The notes: a model not told the origin generated them from the sequence alone. Numbered from the stretch's first letter, positions 45,399-53,933 are shown. The stretch: DNA of 64,000 nt from Tangfeifania diversioriginum (GCF_900141875.1 NZ_FQZE01000001.1:242989-306988); one strand, 5' to 3'. Translations and numbers: made by a program.

Positions 45399-45770
45399 AT
45401 GAAAACAAAAGTTTTTAGTTTAATCGCAATGTTCGTTCTGGGAACATTCACGGTATTTGCCGGAGAGAAAACAGAAAAATTCAAAGTGAAAGGAAATTGT
45501 GGCATGTGTGAAAAACGCATTGAAAAGGCCGCCAATTCGGTAAAAGGTGTGCAAAACGCCGACTGGGACAAGGAATCGAAAATGATGGTAGTGAAATTTG
45601 ACGATGCCAAAACCGGCACCGACAACATTGAAAAAGCGATTGCCAAGGTAGGTCACGACACACCGCACCACAAAGCCAAAGACGAAGTGTACGAAGAACT
45701 TCCAGGCTGCTGCAAATATGACCGTACTGAAGAAAAAAAAGAAGATTCGCACGAAGGTCATCAGCATTAA
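45399..45770 (+). CDS. Exported HMA metal-binding protein (copy 1)
   Basis: A 123-residue protein with a signal peptide (LIAMFVLGTFTVFAG) and one HMA ferredoxin-like domain, residues about 27-90, with the metal loop GNCGMCEKRIE. The tail adds PGCCKYDR and a HEGHQH end, so it offers extra Cys and His sites. It is likely a periplasmic copper carrier that takes metal exported by CopB (inference). A large hairpin follows the gene. Confidence 0.85.
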   Translation: MKTKVFSLIAMFVLGTFTVFAGEKTEKFKVKGNCGMCEKRIEKAANSVKGVQNADWDKESKMMVVKFDDAKTGTDNIEKAIAKVGHDTPHHKAKDEVYEELPGCCKYDRTEEKKEDSHEGHQH

Positions 45771-45780
45771 TAATCAAAAC

Positions 45781-45816
45781 AGGAGCACTTTCGGTTTTTT
45801 ATCCGAAAGTGCTCCT
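45781..45816 (+). terminator. Strong 14-bp hairpin without a T-run
   Basis: AGGAGCACTTTCGG (45781-45794) pairs perfectly with CCGAAAGTGCTCCT (45803-45816), with an 8-nt loop TTTTTTAT. There is no T-run after it (GCTTAAAAAAT), so it fits a message-stabilising or processing element, or a factor-dependent terminator, better than a simple intrinsic terminator. Confidence 0.6.
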
Positions 45817-45848
45817 GCTTAAAAAATACATCATAAAAAAGTTAAGTT

Positions 45849-46205
45849 ATGAAACACAAAGCATTTCAATTCGTTATAACACTCTTTCTAACTGTTTTTT
45901 CTGCAACTGCTATTGCCGGAACCGGTTATGAAAACGATCAGAATAAAAATGACAGCATTCAGCAAAACAAAGTGATTCGGTATGAAGTTTTTGGAATGGA
46001 CTGCCCGGGTTGCCAGTCGGCACTCGAAAAACAAGTTAAAAAAATTGACGGGGTTTCAGAAGCAAAAGCCAGCTGGCAAAAAAAACAGGTAGTCGTTACA
46101 TTAAAACCCGATGCCAAAGTAAAGGAAGAAGAGATAACTGCACGAATTAAAAAAGCCAATTTCACACCGGGCGAAAAATTAAAACCCGAAGAAGATGAAG
46201 AATAA
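45849..46205 (+). CDS. Exported HMA metal-binding protein (copy 2)
   Basis: A 118-residue protein: signal peptide (FVITLFLTVFSATAIAG), a short Asn/Gln linker, then an HMA domain (about 43-110) with the metal loop GMDCPGCQSALEKQ. It ends in an acidic tail (EEDEE). It differs from copy 1 in lacking His/Cys extensions. It overlaps the next gene by 11 bp, so its level is coupled to the Met-rich beta-barrel protein. Confidence 0.85.
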   Translation: MKHKAFQFVITLFLTVFSATAIAGTGYENDQNKNDSIQQNKVIRYEVFGMDCPGCQSALEKQVKKIDGVSEAKASWQKKQVVVTLKPDAKVKEEEITARIKKANFTPGEKLKPEEDEE

Positions 46206-47001
46206 AATTCAGGGCTTTCTGCTGTTTTTCGCATTGCTGATATTTATTGCACCAAAAACCCATGCCGAAGGAATTAGTGTGGATGCCGGCCTGACACCTG
46301 CCCAGGATCGCATTATTGTGCGCATGCAGTACCGCAACATCATTAATAAAATGGGTGACAATAAAATGGCCATGCACATGATGCCGGTTGTTGTAGCATA
46401 CGGACTCAGTCCCGACATAACGCTAATGATGCGAAATGGATACCGGGCAGTTGGCACCAACGAAACAATGATGGAGATGCAAAACTCGTGGATGGATCCT
46501 TTTTTTATGGGAAAAGTAAAACTATTTCGCCACAACACCCGGAAATACGTTTTCGGACTGGCTGGTTTTGCCGGAACGAGTTTCCCGGCATGGAACAGCT
46601 CGGCCGCCAAAACATACAGCCCCGTGCTTGGAGTGAATGCTTCTTTCAGACCTAACTACTGGGCGTTTGATTTGAACAGTGCATACGAATGGGGCAATTA
46701 CCACACTGCTGAAAAGAGTTCCGAAGCCAGGGAACTGCAGTTGAACCTGGCCATTTCGCGAAATCTCCTGATTCCGGGAGCAAACAATCTGGTTTTTGCA
46801 CCGGTACAGGAATTTTCTTTTGTCAGAAGTCGGCCACAAAACGGAGAAACTCATTCATTCGGTTTTGTTTCACCAGGGTTTCAGGTGGTTTCGCCACACT
46901 TTAAATTCGAAGGATTGTATCAAATTCCGGTAAATTCCGCGGGAACCACTGGGATGAAAAATGGAGGCAGATTAATTCTGGGGGTGCGGTTCATGTTTTA
47001 A
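46195..47001 (+). CDS. Met-rich outer-membrane beta-barrel protein
   Basis: A 268-residue protein with a signal peptide (FLLFFALLIFIAPKTHA) and amphipathic strands ending in Phe (LILGVRFMF). The N-terminal third is rich in Met and His (INKMGDNKMAMHMMPVV, LMMRNGYR, TMMEMQNSWMDPFFMG), an unusual density that could bind Cu(I) or Ag(I). Its start lies inside the second HMA gene. It resembles the uncharacterised Bacteroidota transporter-like proteins in metal loci. It may be the outer-membrane end of the island; function is inferred only from place and composition. Confidence 0.65.
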   Translation: MKNKIQGFLLFFALLIFIAPKTHAEGISVDAGLTPAQDRIIVRMQYRNIINKMGDNKMAMHMMPVVVAYGLSPDITLMMRNGYRAVGTNETMMEMQNSWMDPFFMGKVKLFRHNTRKYVFGLAGFAGTSFPAWNSSAAKTYSPVLGVNASFRPNYWAFDLNSAYEWGNYHTAEKSSEARELQLNLAISRNLLIPGANNLVFAPVQEFSFVRSRPQNGETHSFGFVSPGFQVVSPHFKFEGLYQIPVNSAGTTGMKNGGRLILGVRFMF

Positions 47002-47010
47002 AAATCGTTT

Positions 47011-47427
47011 TCAATGGCCTTTCAGAAAAGCTGATATGGCCTTTTTTGCATCCCCGGGTTTAGCGTATTCCACAAGCGAAACACCCGGGCAACCGGCAAT
47101 CATGGCGGACAGGTTTTTGTTTTTGGCAGGGCGGAAAAGGCACAACACATTTTTGCCCATTTCAACAGCCCGGCCAATTTCGTAACCCACGCCCATTGAA
47201 ACAGTTGTCACTTCGGCAACAATTATATCGCTCGAAATGAGCCACTCCATATCGCGGTTGTGAATAAATGCATCTGATTCGCCATCATTGCCAAGGTGTG
47301 AAAGTTTCGGGTCGCCGATGTGTTCGGTCAGTACTTCGCCAAAATTTTTCAGGTAATCAATAATTTCCTGGTAAAGTGCTGCATCTTCGCGTCCGCCACG
47401 GATGGAACCGGCAAAATAGATTTTCAT
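47011..47427 (-). CDS. Nucleoside 2-deoxyribosyltransferase family protein (DNPH1-like)
   Basis: A 138-residue protein of the fold that cleaves the N-glycosidic bond of deoxynucleosides or their 5'-phosphates. The FAGSIRGG loop near the N-terminus, Asp59 (NRDMEWL) and the catalytic Glu83 in SMGVGYEIG match the DNPH1 branch more than the transferase branch. It should act in nucleotide salvage in the cytoplasm. It converges with the metal island, stopping 9 bp from it. Confidence 0.82.
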   Translation of the reverse strand: MKIYFAGSIRGGREDAALYQEIIDYLKNFGEVLTEHIGDPKLSHLGNDGESDAFIHNRDMEWLISSDIIVAEVTTVSMGVGYEIGRAVEMGKNVLCLFRPAKNKNLSAMIAGCPGVSLVEYAKPGDAKKAISAFLKGH

Positions 47428-47497
47428 TTTTTAGTATTTAAATGATTAGTATCGGGTATCAAGATTAAAGAAGTAACAATTTAACTGAGACTTGCTG

Positions 47498-48490
47498 TTA
47501 TTCTTTTTCGGCTGAATTTTCAGTTTGGTCAACTTCATCTTTCAATATATTTTCTTTCCCTTCAATTAAAACGCGGGTTCTCGGCAGGCTTTCAGGGTAA
47601 TTTTTCTGCAGAAATTCAATCAGTTTTTCGCGGATAAATACCCGCAAATCCCAGGCAGTGCCCGAATCTTTTGCGCTCATTAACGCCCTTACCTCAACGC
47701 TGTTTTGTTTGGCATCGGTAACCTGCAACACATTCACCCTTTTATCCCAGAGCGGGGTGCTTTCCAAAAGGCGGGTTAATTCTTTACGCAGCGCATCAAA
47801 AGAAACGTGGTAATCGGTGTAAATAAATACCGTACCCATAATTTCAGCCGATGTGCGTGTCCAGTTCTGAAATGTTTTCTCAAAAAAGTAGGTTGACGGA
47901 ACCACCAACCGCCGTTGATCCCAGATACGCACCACCACGTAGGTAAGTGTAATTTCCTCTATCCGACCCCATTCGCCTTCAATAACCACCACATCGTCGA
48001 GTCGGATGGGTTGGGCAATGGCAATCTGAATGCCGGCCAAAACTGCTCCGATAACCCGCTGTGCAGCCAGGCCAATAATTACCCCGGCCACACCTGCCGA
48101 AGCAAACAAGCTGATTCCTATTCTTTTGACCTCATCAAACAACATTAAAATCAATCCGATAGAAATTAAAACGATAAGGAATACCAGGATGCGTTCGAGG
48201 ATATTGAACTGTGTTTGGAATTTCCGCGACCGCAGGTTATTTTCTTTCGAGACGTCGTATTTCTCTAAAAAAATCTGTTTAATAATTCGAATGAATGCAA
48301 TGGCAGCCCACGATAAGCTTACAATTAAAAGGATGGACCCCACCCGCTTAAACGAGCTGACAAATTCATCGTCGGAAATATCGAGTTCTTTTAAAAAATA
48401 TTTCAGAAAAATGCCTGCAAGTAAAAGCAAAACAGGCATTACAAACCTTTTCAAATATTTCATTTTAAAAATTTTAAAATAGACATTCAT
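47498..48490 (-). CDS. MscS-family mechanosensitive channel (downstream gene)
   Basis: A 330-residue small-conductance-type channel. Membrane helices are near residues 15-30, 45-70 and 95-120 (ILVFLIVLISIGLILML), followed by the pore helix region (GISLFASAGVAGVIIGLAAQRVIGAVLAG) and the beta domain (IQIAIAQPIRLDDVVVIEG) that opens the cytoplasmic vestibule. Its ATG overlaps the stop of the preceding MscS gene (ATGA), so the pair is translated together. The acidic tail ends in ENSAEKE. It relieves osmotic stress. Confidence 0.9.
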   Translation of the reverse strand: MNVYFKIFKMKYLKRFVMPVLLLLAGIFLKYFLKELDISDDEFVSSFKRVGSILLIVSLSWAAIAFIRIIKQIFLEKYDVSKENNLRSRKFQTQFNILERILVFLIVLISIGLILMLFDEVKRIGISLFASAGVAGVIIGLAAQRVIGAVLAGIQIAIAQPIRLDDVVVIEGEWGRIEEITLTYVVVRIWDQRRLVVPSTYFFEKTFQNWTRTSAEIMGTVFIYTDYHVSFDALRKELTRLLESTPLWDKRVNVLQVTDAKQNSVEVRALMSAKDSGTAWDLRVFIREKLIEFLQKNYPESLPRTRVLIEGKENILKDEVDQTENSAEKE

Positions 48491-49323
48491 TTCACATTTG
48501 TTTTGATGTGAACATCGCGCTGCGGGAATGGAATCTGAACCCCGTTTTTACGAAATCCATTATCAATGGCAAAGCGGATTTCACTTTTTGTGTTTTCTAC
48601 CAGGAAAGGTTCTTTCACCCAAAAAAACACCTGAAAATCGAGCGAAGAGTCGCCAAAATCGTTGAACCGCACAAAAGGGTTAGGATTTGCTGAAATGTTT
48701 TTGTTTTTAATTGCGCAGTCGAACAGAATATCGGAAACCAGCCTGGTATCGGAACCATAGGCCACTCCCACTTCAACCGAAAAACGGGTGTTATAGTCCA
48801 TCTGGCTCCAGTTGATAATAGTGTCGTTCACAAATTTGGAATTGGGAACTACTAAAATTACGTCGTCGCGGGTTTTCAGTTTCGACGTGCGCAGCCCAAT
48901 GTGAATGACTTTCCCCACTGTTCCGTCTTCCAGCTGGATAATATCGTTCATTTGCAGGTTTCGCTCAAAAATAAGCACAATGCCGGAAGCCATATCACTG
49001 AACAATTGCTGAATACCAAATCCAACCCCCACCAGTAGTGCGGTTACACTTGCCAGCAAAATCGAAACTTTCACTCCCGAAGTTTCGAGCAGCAAAACAA
49101 TTACCACTACCCAAACAACATATCGTAAAATGAGGTAAACCGACCAGTACGACCGTCTTTCTACTTCACTCTTTTTGATAAAGCGGTTGAAAAAACTACG
49201 TATGATACGCAGACCAATAAAAGTGGCCACGATTACAATTACCACAATAGCAATACTTGAAACAGTAATATCAAGGTGTTCAGTTTTAAGAATCTGGTAA
49301 TTTATAAATTCTTCAATGGTCAT
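48487..49323 (-). CDS. MscS-family mechanosensitive channel (upstream gene)
   Basis: I start at MTIEEFINYQ, giving 278 residues. The frame stays open to 49470, but the added 49 residues look unlike protein and cross the terminator. Helices are VSSIAIVVIVIVATFIGLRI and VYLILRYVVWVVVIVLLL; the pore region is VSILLASVTALLVGVGFGIQQLFSDMASG and the beta domain IVLIFERNLQMNDIIQLEDGTVG. It is smaller than the next gene, with which it shares four bases. The two may form separate or mixed channels. Confidence 0.88.
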   Translation of the reverse strand: MTIEEFINYQILKTEHLDITVSSIAIVVIVIVATFIGLRIIRSFFNRFIKKSEVERRSYWSVYLILRYVVWVVVIVLLLETSGVKVSILLASVTALLVGVGFGIQQLFSDMASGIVLIFERNLQMNDIIQLEDGTVGKVIHIGLRTSKLKTRDDVILVVPNSKFVNDTIINWSQMDYNTRFSVEVGVAYGSDTRLVSDILFDCAIKNKNISANPNPFVRFNDFGDSSLDFQVFFWVKEPFLVENTKSEIRFAIDNGFRKNGVQIPFPQRDVHIKTNVK

Positions 49324-49380
49324 AATTCTGTTGCTGAATTTTAGCAACAAGATATAAAAAATATGGTTCGTTATAATGTA

Positions 49381-49418
49381 AAAAAAGCAAGAGGTTAAAG
49401 TCCCCTTGCTTTTTTCAT
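49381..49418. terminator. Terminator between the S41 protease and MscS genes
   Basis: AAAAAGCAAG (from 49382) pairs with CTTGCTTTTT (49406-49415) plus a GG/CC extension, with T-runs on both strands. It lies 18 bp past the stop of the minus-strand protease gene and ends its message before the MscS pair. Confidence 0.75.
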
Positions 49419-49435
49419 GAAATACAAAGTGGTAT

Positions 49436-51109
49436 TTACCTGTCCATGGAAATAACCGTACCGGGCTCAAAATAATTATTGTAGGCCATTGGCGAACTCA
49501 ATTCTTCCACTGCTTTTTCGATCACTTTATCGTCGCCAATTGAGGCACGAATAGCACCTCTTTGGTAGTAATACCTTGATACAATTTCATTTTCGAGCAG
49601 GCTCTCAATCTCTTCGTTAAATTCGTTTAAATCCTTATCAATATTAGGTTCAAGCGTTGCTTTCATTGATTCAAATTCTTCTTCGGCAAGTGTATAATAT
49701 TTCTCTTTTCTCGCAGCGTCAATCAGCTCTTCCAGTTCATGCAGCGACTCCGATTCGTAATCAAAATCCTGTTCTTTAACAAAGTCAGAGAACTGGGTAT
49801 AAATATCATCCGAAATATAAAAATCTTCGGGCCCGGCAATCGATTCATTTTCGTTAGAATACAATGTAGCAAAATCGAAAACCACAAAATTGGTCAGCAA
49901 AGCCACACTAAGGTTGCTCAGCTGGTCGGGCTCAACAACAAGGTCGGGAACAATTCCCCCGCCGTCGTAAACTTTCCGTCCATTTTTAGTGGTAAATTCC
50001 GAAATAAGCGAATCGGGGACATGCCCCACGCTTCCATCTTCGTTGCGGTGCGAGTAGTCGAGTGCCTGAATGCAGCGTCCGCTGGGGATGTAATATTTGG
50101 CGGTGGTAACTTTCAGTTTAGTGTTGTAATCCAGGTCGCGGGTGGTTTGTACCAGCCCTTTTCCAAAGGTTCGCGTACCAATTACAATTCCGCGGTCGAG
50201 ATCCTGTATGGCACCTGCTACAATTTCGGAAGCTGATGCTGAATTACGGTTTGTTAGCACGGCAATGCGAATGGTTGTGTCGAGTGGCGCAGAGGTGGCA
50301 GTATAAGTTTTATCCCATTGTTTCACTTTCCCTTTGGTACTCACAATTTCTTCGCCTTCGGGAACAAACATATTTACAATCTTCACAGCTTCCTGAAGCA
50401 GTCCGCCGCCGTTTCCACGCAAATCAAGAACAAATGCTTCCGGGTCGTTCTTTTTCAGTTCAAAAAAGGCTGTTTTCACTTCTTCGCTGCAGTTGGCTGT
50501 AAAACTCGACAGGCGAATGTAGGCCGTATTATCATCCAGCATTCCATAATATGGAACCGCATCAATATTAACTTTTTCGCGCACCACTTCCACTTCAAAA
50601 GGTTTTTTCTGACCGGGACGCTGCAACTTAATGTTCACTGGCTTATTGGCAGGCCCTCTCAGCAGGTTGCTCACATCTTCTGTGGTCATGTCTTCGGTTG
50701 ATTTTCCTTCAACCTCAAGAATTACATCACCGGCCTTCAGCCCAAATTTTTGTGCCGGAAACCCTTCGTACGGTTCTGAAATTACAATTTTACCTTTCTG
50801 CTGACCAATTAACGCGCCAATTCCGGCATATTCGCCGGTGGTTTGAAAACGGAAATCTTCCATCTGATCTTCCGAAATAAAATTGGTGTACGGATCGAGC
50901 GAACTAAGCATCTCATCGATACTTGTTTTCACCAGTTTATTGGGGTTCACATCATCAACATAAAACATGTTCAATTCCCTGAACAGGCTGTAATATATCT
51001 CGAGGTTTTTGGCAATTTCAAAGTTTTTCTGATCGCGGTTGAAGCTGTAAAAACCCATCCCTGCAACCACAACAATCAGTGCTCCTATCCAAATTTTTTT
51101 CCAATTCAT
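49436..51109 (-). CDS. S41 family C-terminal-processing protease (CtpA-like)
   Basis: A 557-residue serine protease with a single N-terminal membrane helix (IWIGALIVVVAGMGFYSF), so the body lies in the periplasm. A PDZ domain at about 95-175 (GIGALIGQQKGKIVISEPYEGFPAQKFGLKAGDVIL in two blocks) precedes the catalytic domain: RGNGGGLLQEAVKIV, NRNSASASEI and FGKGLVQ. By alignment with E. coli Prc the Ser/Lys dyad is Ser292 and Lys317. A helical C-terminal region of about 170 residues follows. It trims or degrades envelope proteins. Single gene between its own promoter and terminator. Confidence 0.93.
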   Translation of the reverse strand: MNWKKIWIGALIVVVAGMGFYSFNRDQKNFEIAKNLEIYYSLFRELNMFYVDDVNPNKLVKTSIDEMLSSLDPYTNFISEDQMEDFRFQTTGEYAGIGALIGQQKGKIVISEPYEGFPAQKFGLKAGDVILEVEGKSTEDMTTEDVSNLLRGPANKPVNIKLQRPGQKKPFEVEVVREKVNIDAVPYYGMLDDNTAYIRLSSFTANCSEEVKTAFFELKKNDPEAFVLDLRGNGGGLLQEAVKIVNMFVPEGEEIVSTKGKVKQWDKTYTATSAPLDTTIRIAVLTNRNSASASEIVAGAIQDLDRGIVIGTRTFGKGLVQTTRDLDYNTKLKVTTAKYYIPSGRCIQALDYSHRNEDGSVGHVPDSLISEFTTKNGRKVYDGGGIVPDLVVEPDQLSNLSVALLTNFVVFDFATLYSNENESIAGPEDFYISDDIYTQFSDFVKEQDFDYESESLHELEELIDAARKEKYYTLAEEEFESMKATLEPNIDKDLNEFNEEIESLLENEIVSRYYYQRGAIRASIGDDKVIEKAVEELSSPMAYNNYFEPGTVISMDR

Positions 51110-51413
51110 ATCATTTCTCCTTTATTAACCTGAATGAATTTCAATCAGATAATTTTTATTTTGAACCGACAAAATTAATAATATTACCCGATATGCGTAA
51201 TTATTAGCCGCTTTGCCTTACGTTAAAATATATTAAACCACGGCAAATGCATTTGGTTTGAATTTAAACCCATCATTCTTCCTGACTAAAAATTTTATTT
51301 GAAAGTTCATTCTCTAACTTTTACCGATTAAATCAACTGGTTTAACGAATAAATTAGTTGCGGTTTTGTAACTTCTGGTAATTTGTAGCGTCTCTTTTAA
51401 AACTAAATATTTC
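51110..51413. other. 304-bp divergent intergenic region
   Basis: Between the S41 protease (minus) and the DUF2807 gene (plus). It carries a perfect minus-strand -7 box TAATTTTG at 51170-51177 for the protease and a near match on the plus strand (TAATTTG, 51379-51385, one base short) for the DUF2807 gene. No small gene, RNA gene or repeat is visible; it is AT-rich. Confidence 0.6.
51170..51177 (-). promoter_or_regulatory. -7 box for the S41 protease gene
   Basis: The minus strand reads TAATTTTG, a full TAnnTTTG match, 60 bp before the ATG at 51109. No matching -33 TTTG is visible. Confidence 0.45.
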
Positions 51414-52142
51414 ATGATGAAACTAAAAAAAGCAGCTTTTTCATTCTTCTTTTTTGTCCTGATTGGACTAAACTCCATTGCAGTTGCCGGGGAACGGGAA
51501 AAAACCGAAACACGGAACGTTAAAAATTTTGATGCCATTGAAGTTTCTTCCGGTATCGAGCTGTTCCTTTCTATGGGAAACCGCGAATCGGTAAAAGTGG
51601 TAGCCGACGATGAAATTATTGATAATGTAAAAACTGAAGTCAGGGGAGGTACACTCCACATTTACATGAGAGAAAGCAACTGGCTGAGGAGTATTTTTAA
51701 CTGGGGTTTCACACAAAGCAGAAAGGTTTATGTTACAGTAAATGAGCTGAAACGGCTTGGGGCTTCATCCGGATCGGATGTTCAATCGGAGAATACGCTC
51801 AAAGGCGACCGGTTGAAAATTGAAGCCAGCAGCGGAAGTGATGTAACCCTCGATTTTGTTTATAAGGAAGTTACCCTGAGTACGAGCAGTGGCTCGGATG
51901 CCCGGTTGAGCGGCAGGACCAAATTTTTTACTGCCAACACCAGCAGTGGCAGCGACATCAATGCCCGCGAATTGCAGGCTCAGATTTGCAAGGTGAGTGC
52001 CAGCAGTGGTTCCGATGCATCGGTTTCAGTAACCGACGAACTCAACGCCAACGCCAGCAGCGGAGCCGGCGTAGTATATTACGGAAATCCGGACGTTAAA
52101 AACATCGACGAATCGAGCGGCGGCGATGTTTCCGGCAGATAA
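51414..52142 (+). CDS. DUF2807 (head GIN domain) secreted protein
   Basis: A 242-residue exported protein with a signal peptide (FSFFFFVLIGLNSIAVAG). It begins with the family NFDAIEVSSGIELFLSMG and continues as a right-handed beta-helix-like repeat. SSGSD occurs five times at about 20-residue spacing (residues about 118-200), then SSGAG and SSGGD close the series. Such proteins are common on Bacteroidota cell envelopes and are thought to bind ligands or act as adhesins, without proof. A terminator follows. Confidence 0.85.
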   Translation: MMKLKKAAFSFFFFVLIGLNSIAVAGEREKTETRNVKNFDAIEVSSGIELFLSMGNRESVKVVADDEIIDNVKTEVRGGTLHIYMRESNWLRSIFNWGFTQSRKVYVTVNELKRLGASSGSDVQSENTLKGDRLKIEASSGSDVTLDFVYKEVTLSTSSGSDARLSGRTKFFTANTSSGSDINARELQAQICKVSASSGSDASVSVTDELNANASSGAGVVYYGNPDVKNIDESSGGDVSGR

Positions 52143-52184
52143 ATCAATTAGTAAATAAAAATATTCAAATATTATTCCTGCAAT

Positions 52185-52211
52185 AAAAGGGCGGTGTTAA
52201 CCGTCTTTTTA
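52185..52211 (+). terminator. Terminator after the DUF2807 gene
   Basis: AAAGGGCGGT pairs with ACCGTCTTT (two G-T wobbles, 4-nt loop), and the stem runs directly into a T-run (CTTTTTATTTT). It ends 60 bp after the DUF2807 stop. Confidence 0.7.
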
Positions 52212-52241
52212 TTTTGGTGCCGTTTTATCGCAGATATAAAC

Positions 52242-52249
52242 TAATTTTG
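52242..52249 (+). promoter_or_regulatory. -7 box for the DUF5723 gene
   Basis: TAATTTTG, a full TAnnTTTG match, 23 bp before the ATG at 52273. A TTTG at 52213-52216 lies 25 nt upstream, a little far for a -33 box. Confidence 0.55.
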
Positions 52250-52272
52250 CACCCACAGAATAATTTTACCTG

Positions 52273-53643
52273 ATGAAGCGTCCGGGATTGAAAAGAGCAG
52301 GGATAATAGTATTTGGACTTTTTTTGTCTTTTTGCCAGAACTTAAAAGGACAGGAAACAGGCCCGCATTTTTTATTGCCCGGAATTTCACAAACGTCACT
52401 TTTTAACCCGGCCCATATCAACAAAACCGACAAGCTCGTTCTGGGAGTACCACTTTTTTCAGGAATTTACGGAAACTGGAACGCCAATGTGCCTGTCAAC
52501 TCCTTTTTTTTCGACGGGTTTAGCTACAGTTTCAGCAAACTTTACAATGAACTTGCCCCACAAGGAAAAGTTGACGCTTCTGCCAGGGCCTCGGTTTTTT
52601 ATGCCAGCCTCAATCACAACGATTTCACCTTCAGCTTATCAGTTTCAGAACGGTTTTTATCTGCTGGCACCTTCGACCGCGATATTGTCAAACTCATTCG
52701 AGATGGAACAATGGCCTATTACGGCACTAACGAATACTTCGGCCAGGGAGATTTTCAATTTCAGCATTTTCGCGAACTCGCATTCGGTATATCAAAAAGA
52801 ATTTGGAGCGGTTTGGACATTGGGATACGTCCCAAATTACTTTTCGGACGAATTTATTTCGATGCCCGCGGCGTGCAATTATCAGTTGAAACTGATCAGG
52901 AAAGAAAGCAGCTTCTGGTAAAACCCGAGGGCTCCTTTAAACTGGCAGGTCCTTTTACGCATAACCGAAATGAGTTATATAACTTTTCCAGTTTCAAGGC
53001 CAATATATTTCCGGGCGATTATTTTTTTCAGCCGCGCAATATGGGTTTTGCGCTCGATTTTGGCGCTGTATTCCGGCCCAATAAATCTTTCGAATTTTCA
53101 TTCAGCCTGCTCGATGCCGGGTTAACAACCTTTAAACACAACGCTTTCGACGTTGAATTTTCAAGGGCAGCACGCTATTCGGAATACCGGCTTTACCAGT
53201 CGCACTCGCCGGACGAAAACAATTATATTGAACCCCGCGAAGCACTGAAAGTATTTGGCGATTCAGTTTCTTACATTATAGATGTTGTGGATGCCGCATC
53301 CAGGAGCTTAATCCTGCTGCCCGTTAAACTGAATATTTCAGGCAAATATAATTTTTCGGAAACGCTGACTGCCGGCGTCAACAACCAGTTCAGCTATTTT
53401 CATGAAAGGCCCCGCAACCTGTTTTCCGCATTCGTACAATCAAGGTTAAGCGACAAAACAACCCTTTCCGGGGGACTCTCGCTGTATAACTTCTCGGCTG
53501 TTTGGCCCGGGCTGGGAATAAGTCACACCTCCGGGAAATTTCAAATCTTCTTTTCAACCAATAATATTTCAGGAATTATTCAACCAGCTGCCACAAAACA
53601 TTTAAATTTGTGCCTTGGTATTAATTTATTATTTGATACTTAG
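52273..53643 (+). CDS. DUF5723 family outer-membrane protein
   Basis: A 456-residue protein with a signal peptide (GIIVFGLFLSFCQNLKGQ) and regular beta strands over its whole length (FTFSLSVSERFL, LDIGIRPKLLFGRIYF, FEFSFSLLDAG, TTLSGGLSLYNF). The start SLFNPAHINKTDKLVLGVPLFSGIYGNWN, here given in parts as FNPAH and GVPLFSGIYG, is the DUF5723 hallmark. The likely structure is an outer-membrane barrel of the PorV/FadL-like group. Function unknown. The DUF4834 gene follows after 14 bp. Confidence 0.8.
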   Translation: MKRPGLKRAGIIVFGLFLSFCQNLKGQETGPHFLLPGISQTSLFNPAHINKTDKLVLGVPLFSGIYGNWNANVPVNSFFFDGFSYSFSKLYNELAPQGKVDASARASVFYASLNHNDFTFSLSVSERFLSAGTFDRDIVKLIRDGTMAYYGTNEYFGQGDFQFQHFRELAFGISKRIWSGLDIGIRPKLLFGRIYFDARGVQLSVETDQERKQLLVKPEGSFKLAGPFTHNRNELYNFSSFKANIFPGDYFFQPRNMGFALDFGAVFRPNKSFEFSFSLLDAGLTTFKHNAFDVEFSRAARYSEYRLYQSHSPDENNYIEPREALKVFGDSVSYIIDVVDAASRSLILLPVKLNISGKYNFSETLTAGVNNQFSYFHERPRNLFSAFVQSRLSDKTTLSGGLSLYNFSAVWPGLGISHTSGKFQIFFSTNNISGIIQPAATKHLNLCLGINLLFDT

Positions 53644-53657
53644 AAACAAAAACAGTT

Positions 53658-53933
53658 ATGGAGCTTTTCATTCATTTATATATTGTTGGATTTATTAGAA
53701 CACTGGTAATAATTGCCGCTGTATATTTTGCTATCCGTCTATTCACAAGGTATGTGCTGCCTTTAATTCTGGACAAAAAAATTAAGGACATGCAGCACAA
53801 AATGCGCGAGCAACAAAAACAACAACACCCCAACCGGAGCGAAGGAGATGTAACCATAGAATACGACAAAAAAAGGAACCGAAACCACAATCAAAAAGAC
53901 GGAGAATATGTTGACTTTGAAGAAGTGGATTAA
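53658..53933 (+). CDS. DUF4834 family small membrane protein
   Basis: A 91-residue protein with an N-terminal membrane helix (GFIRTLVIIAAVYFAIRLF) and a charged, Gln/Arg-rich cytoplasmic tail (MREQQKQQHPNRSEGDVTIEYDKKRN in part) ending in YVDFEEVD. This is the DUF4834 pattern, a family found widely next to the tRNA synthetase and lipid genes of Bacteroidota. Function unknown. Same strand as DUF5723 and glyS. Confidence 0.8.
   Translation: MELFIHLYIVGFIRTLVIIAAVYFAIRLFTRYVLPLILDKKIKDMQHKMREQQKQQHPNRSEGDVTIEYDKKRNRNHNQKDGEYVDFEEVD

Noticed and set aside
49324..49470. N-terminal extension of the upstream MscS gene by 49 residues
   Set aside because: It would read through the terminator at 49381-49418 and into the protease gene end; the Met at 49323 gives a normal MscS start.
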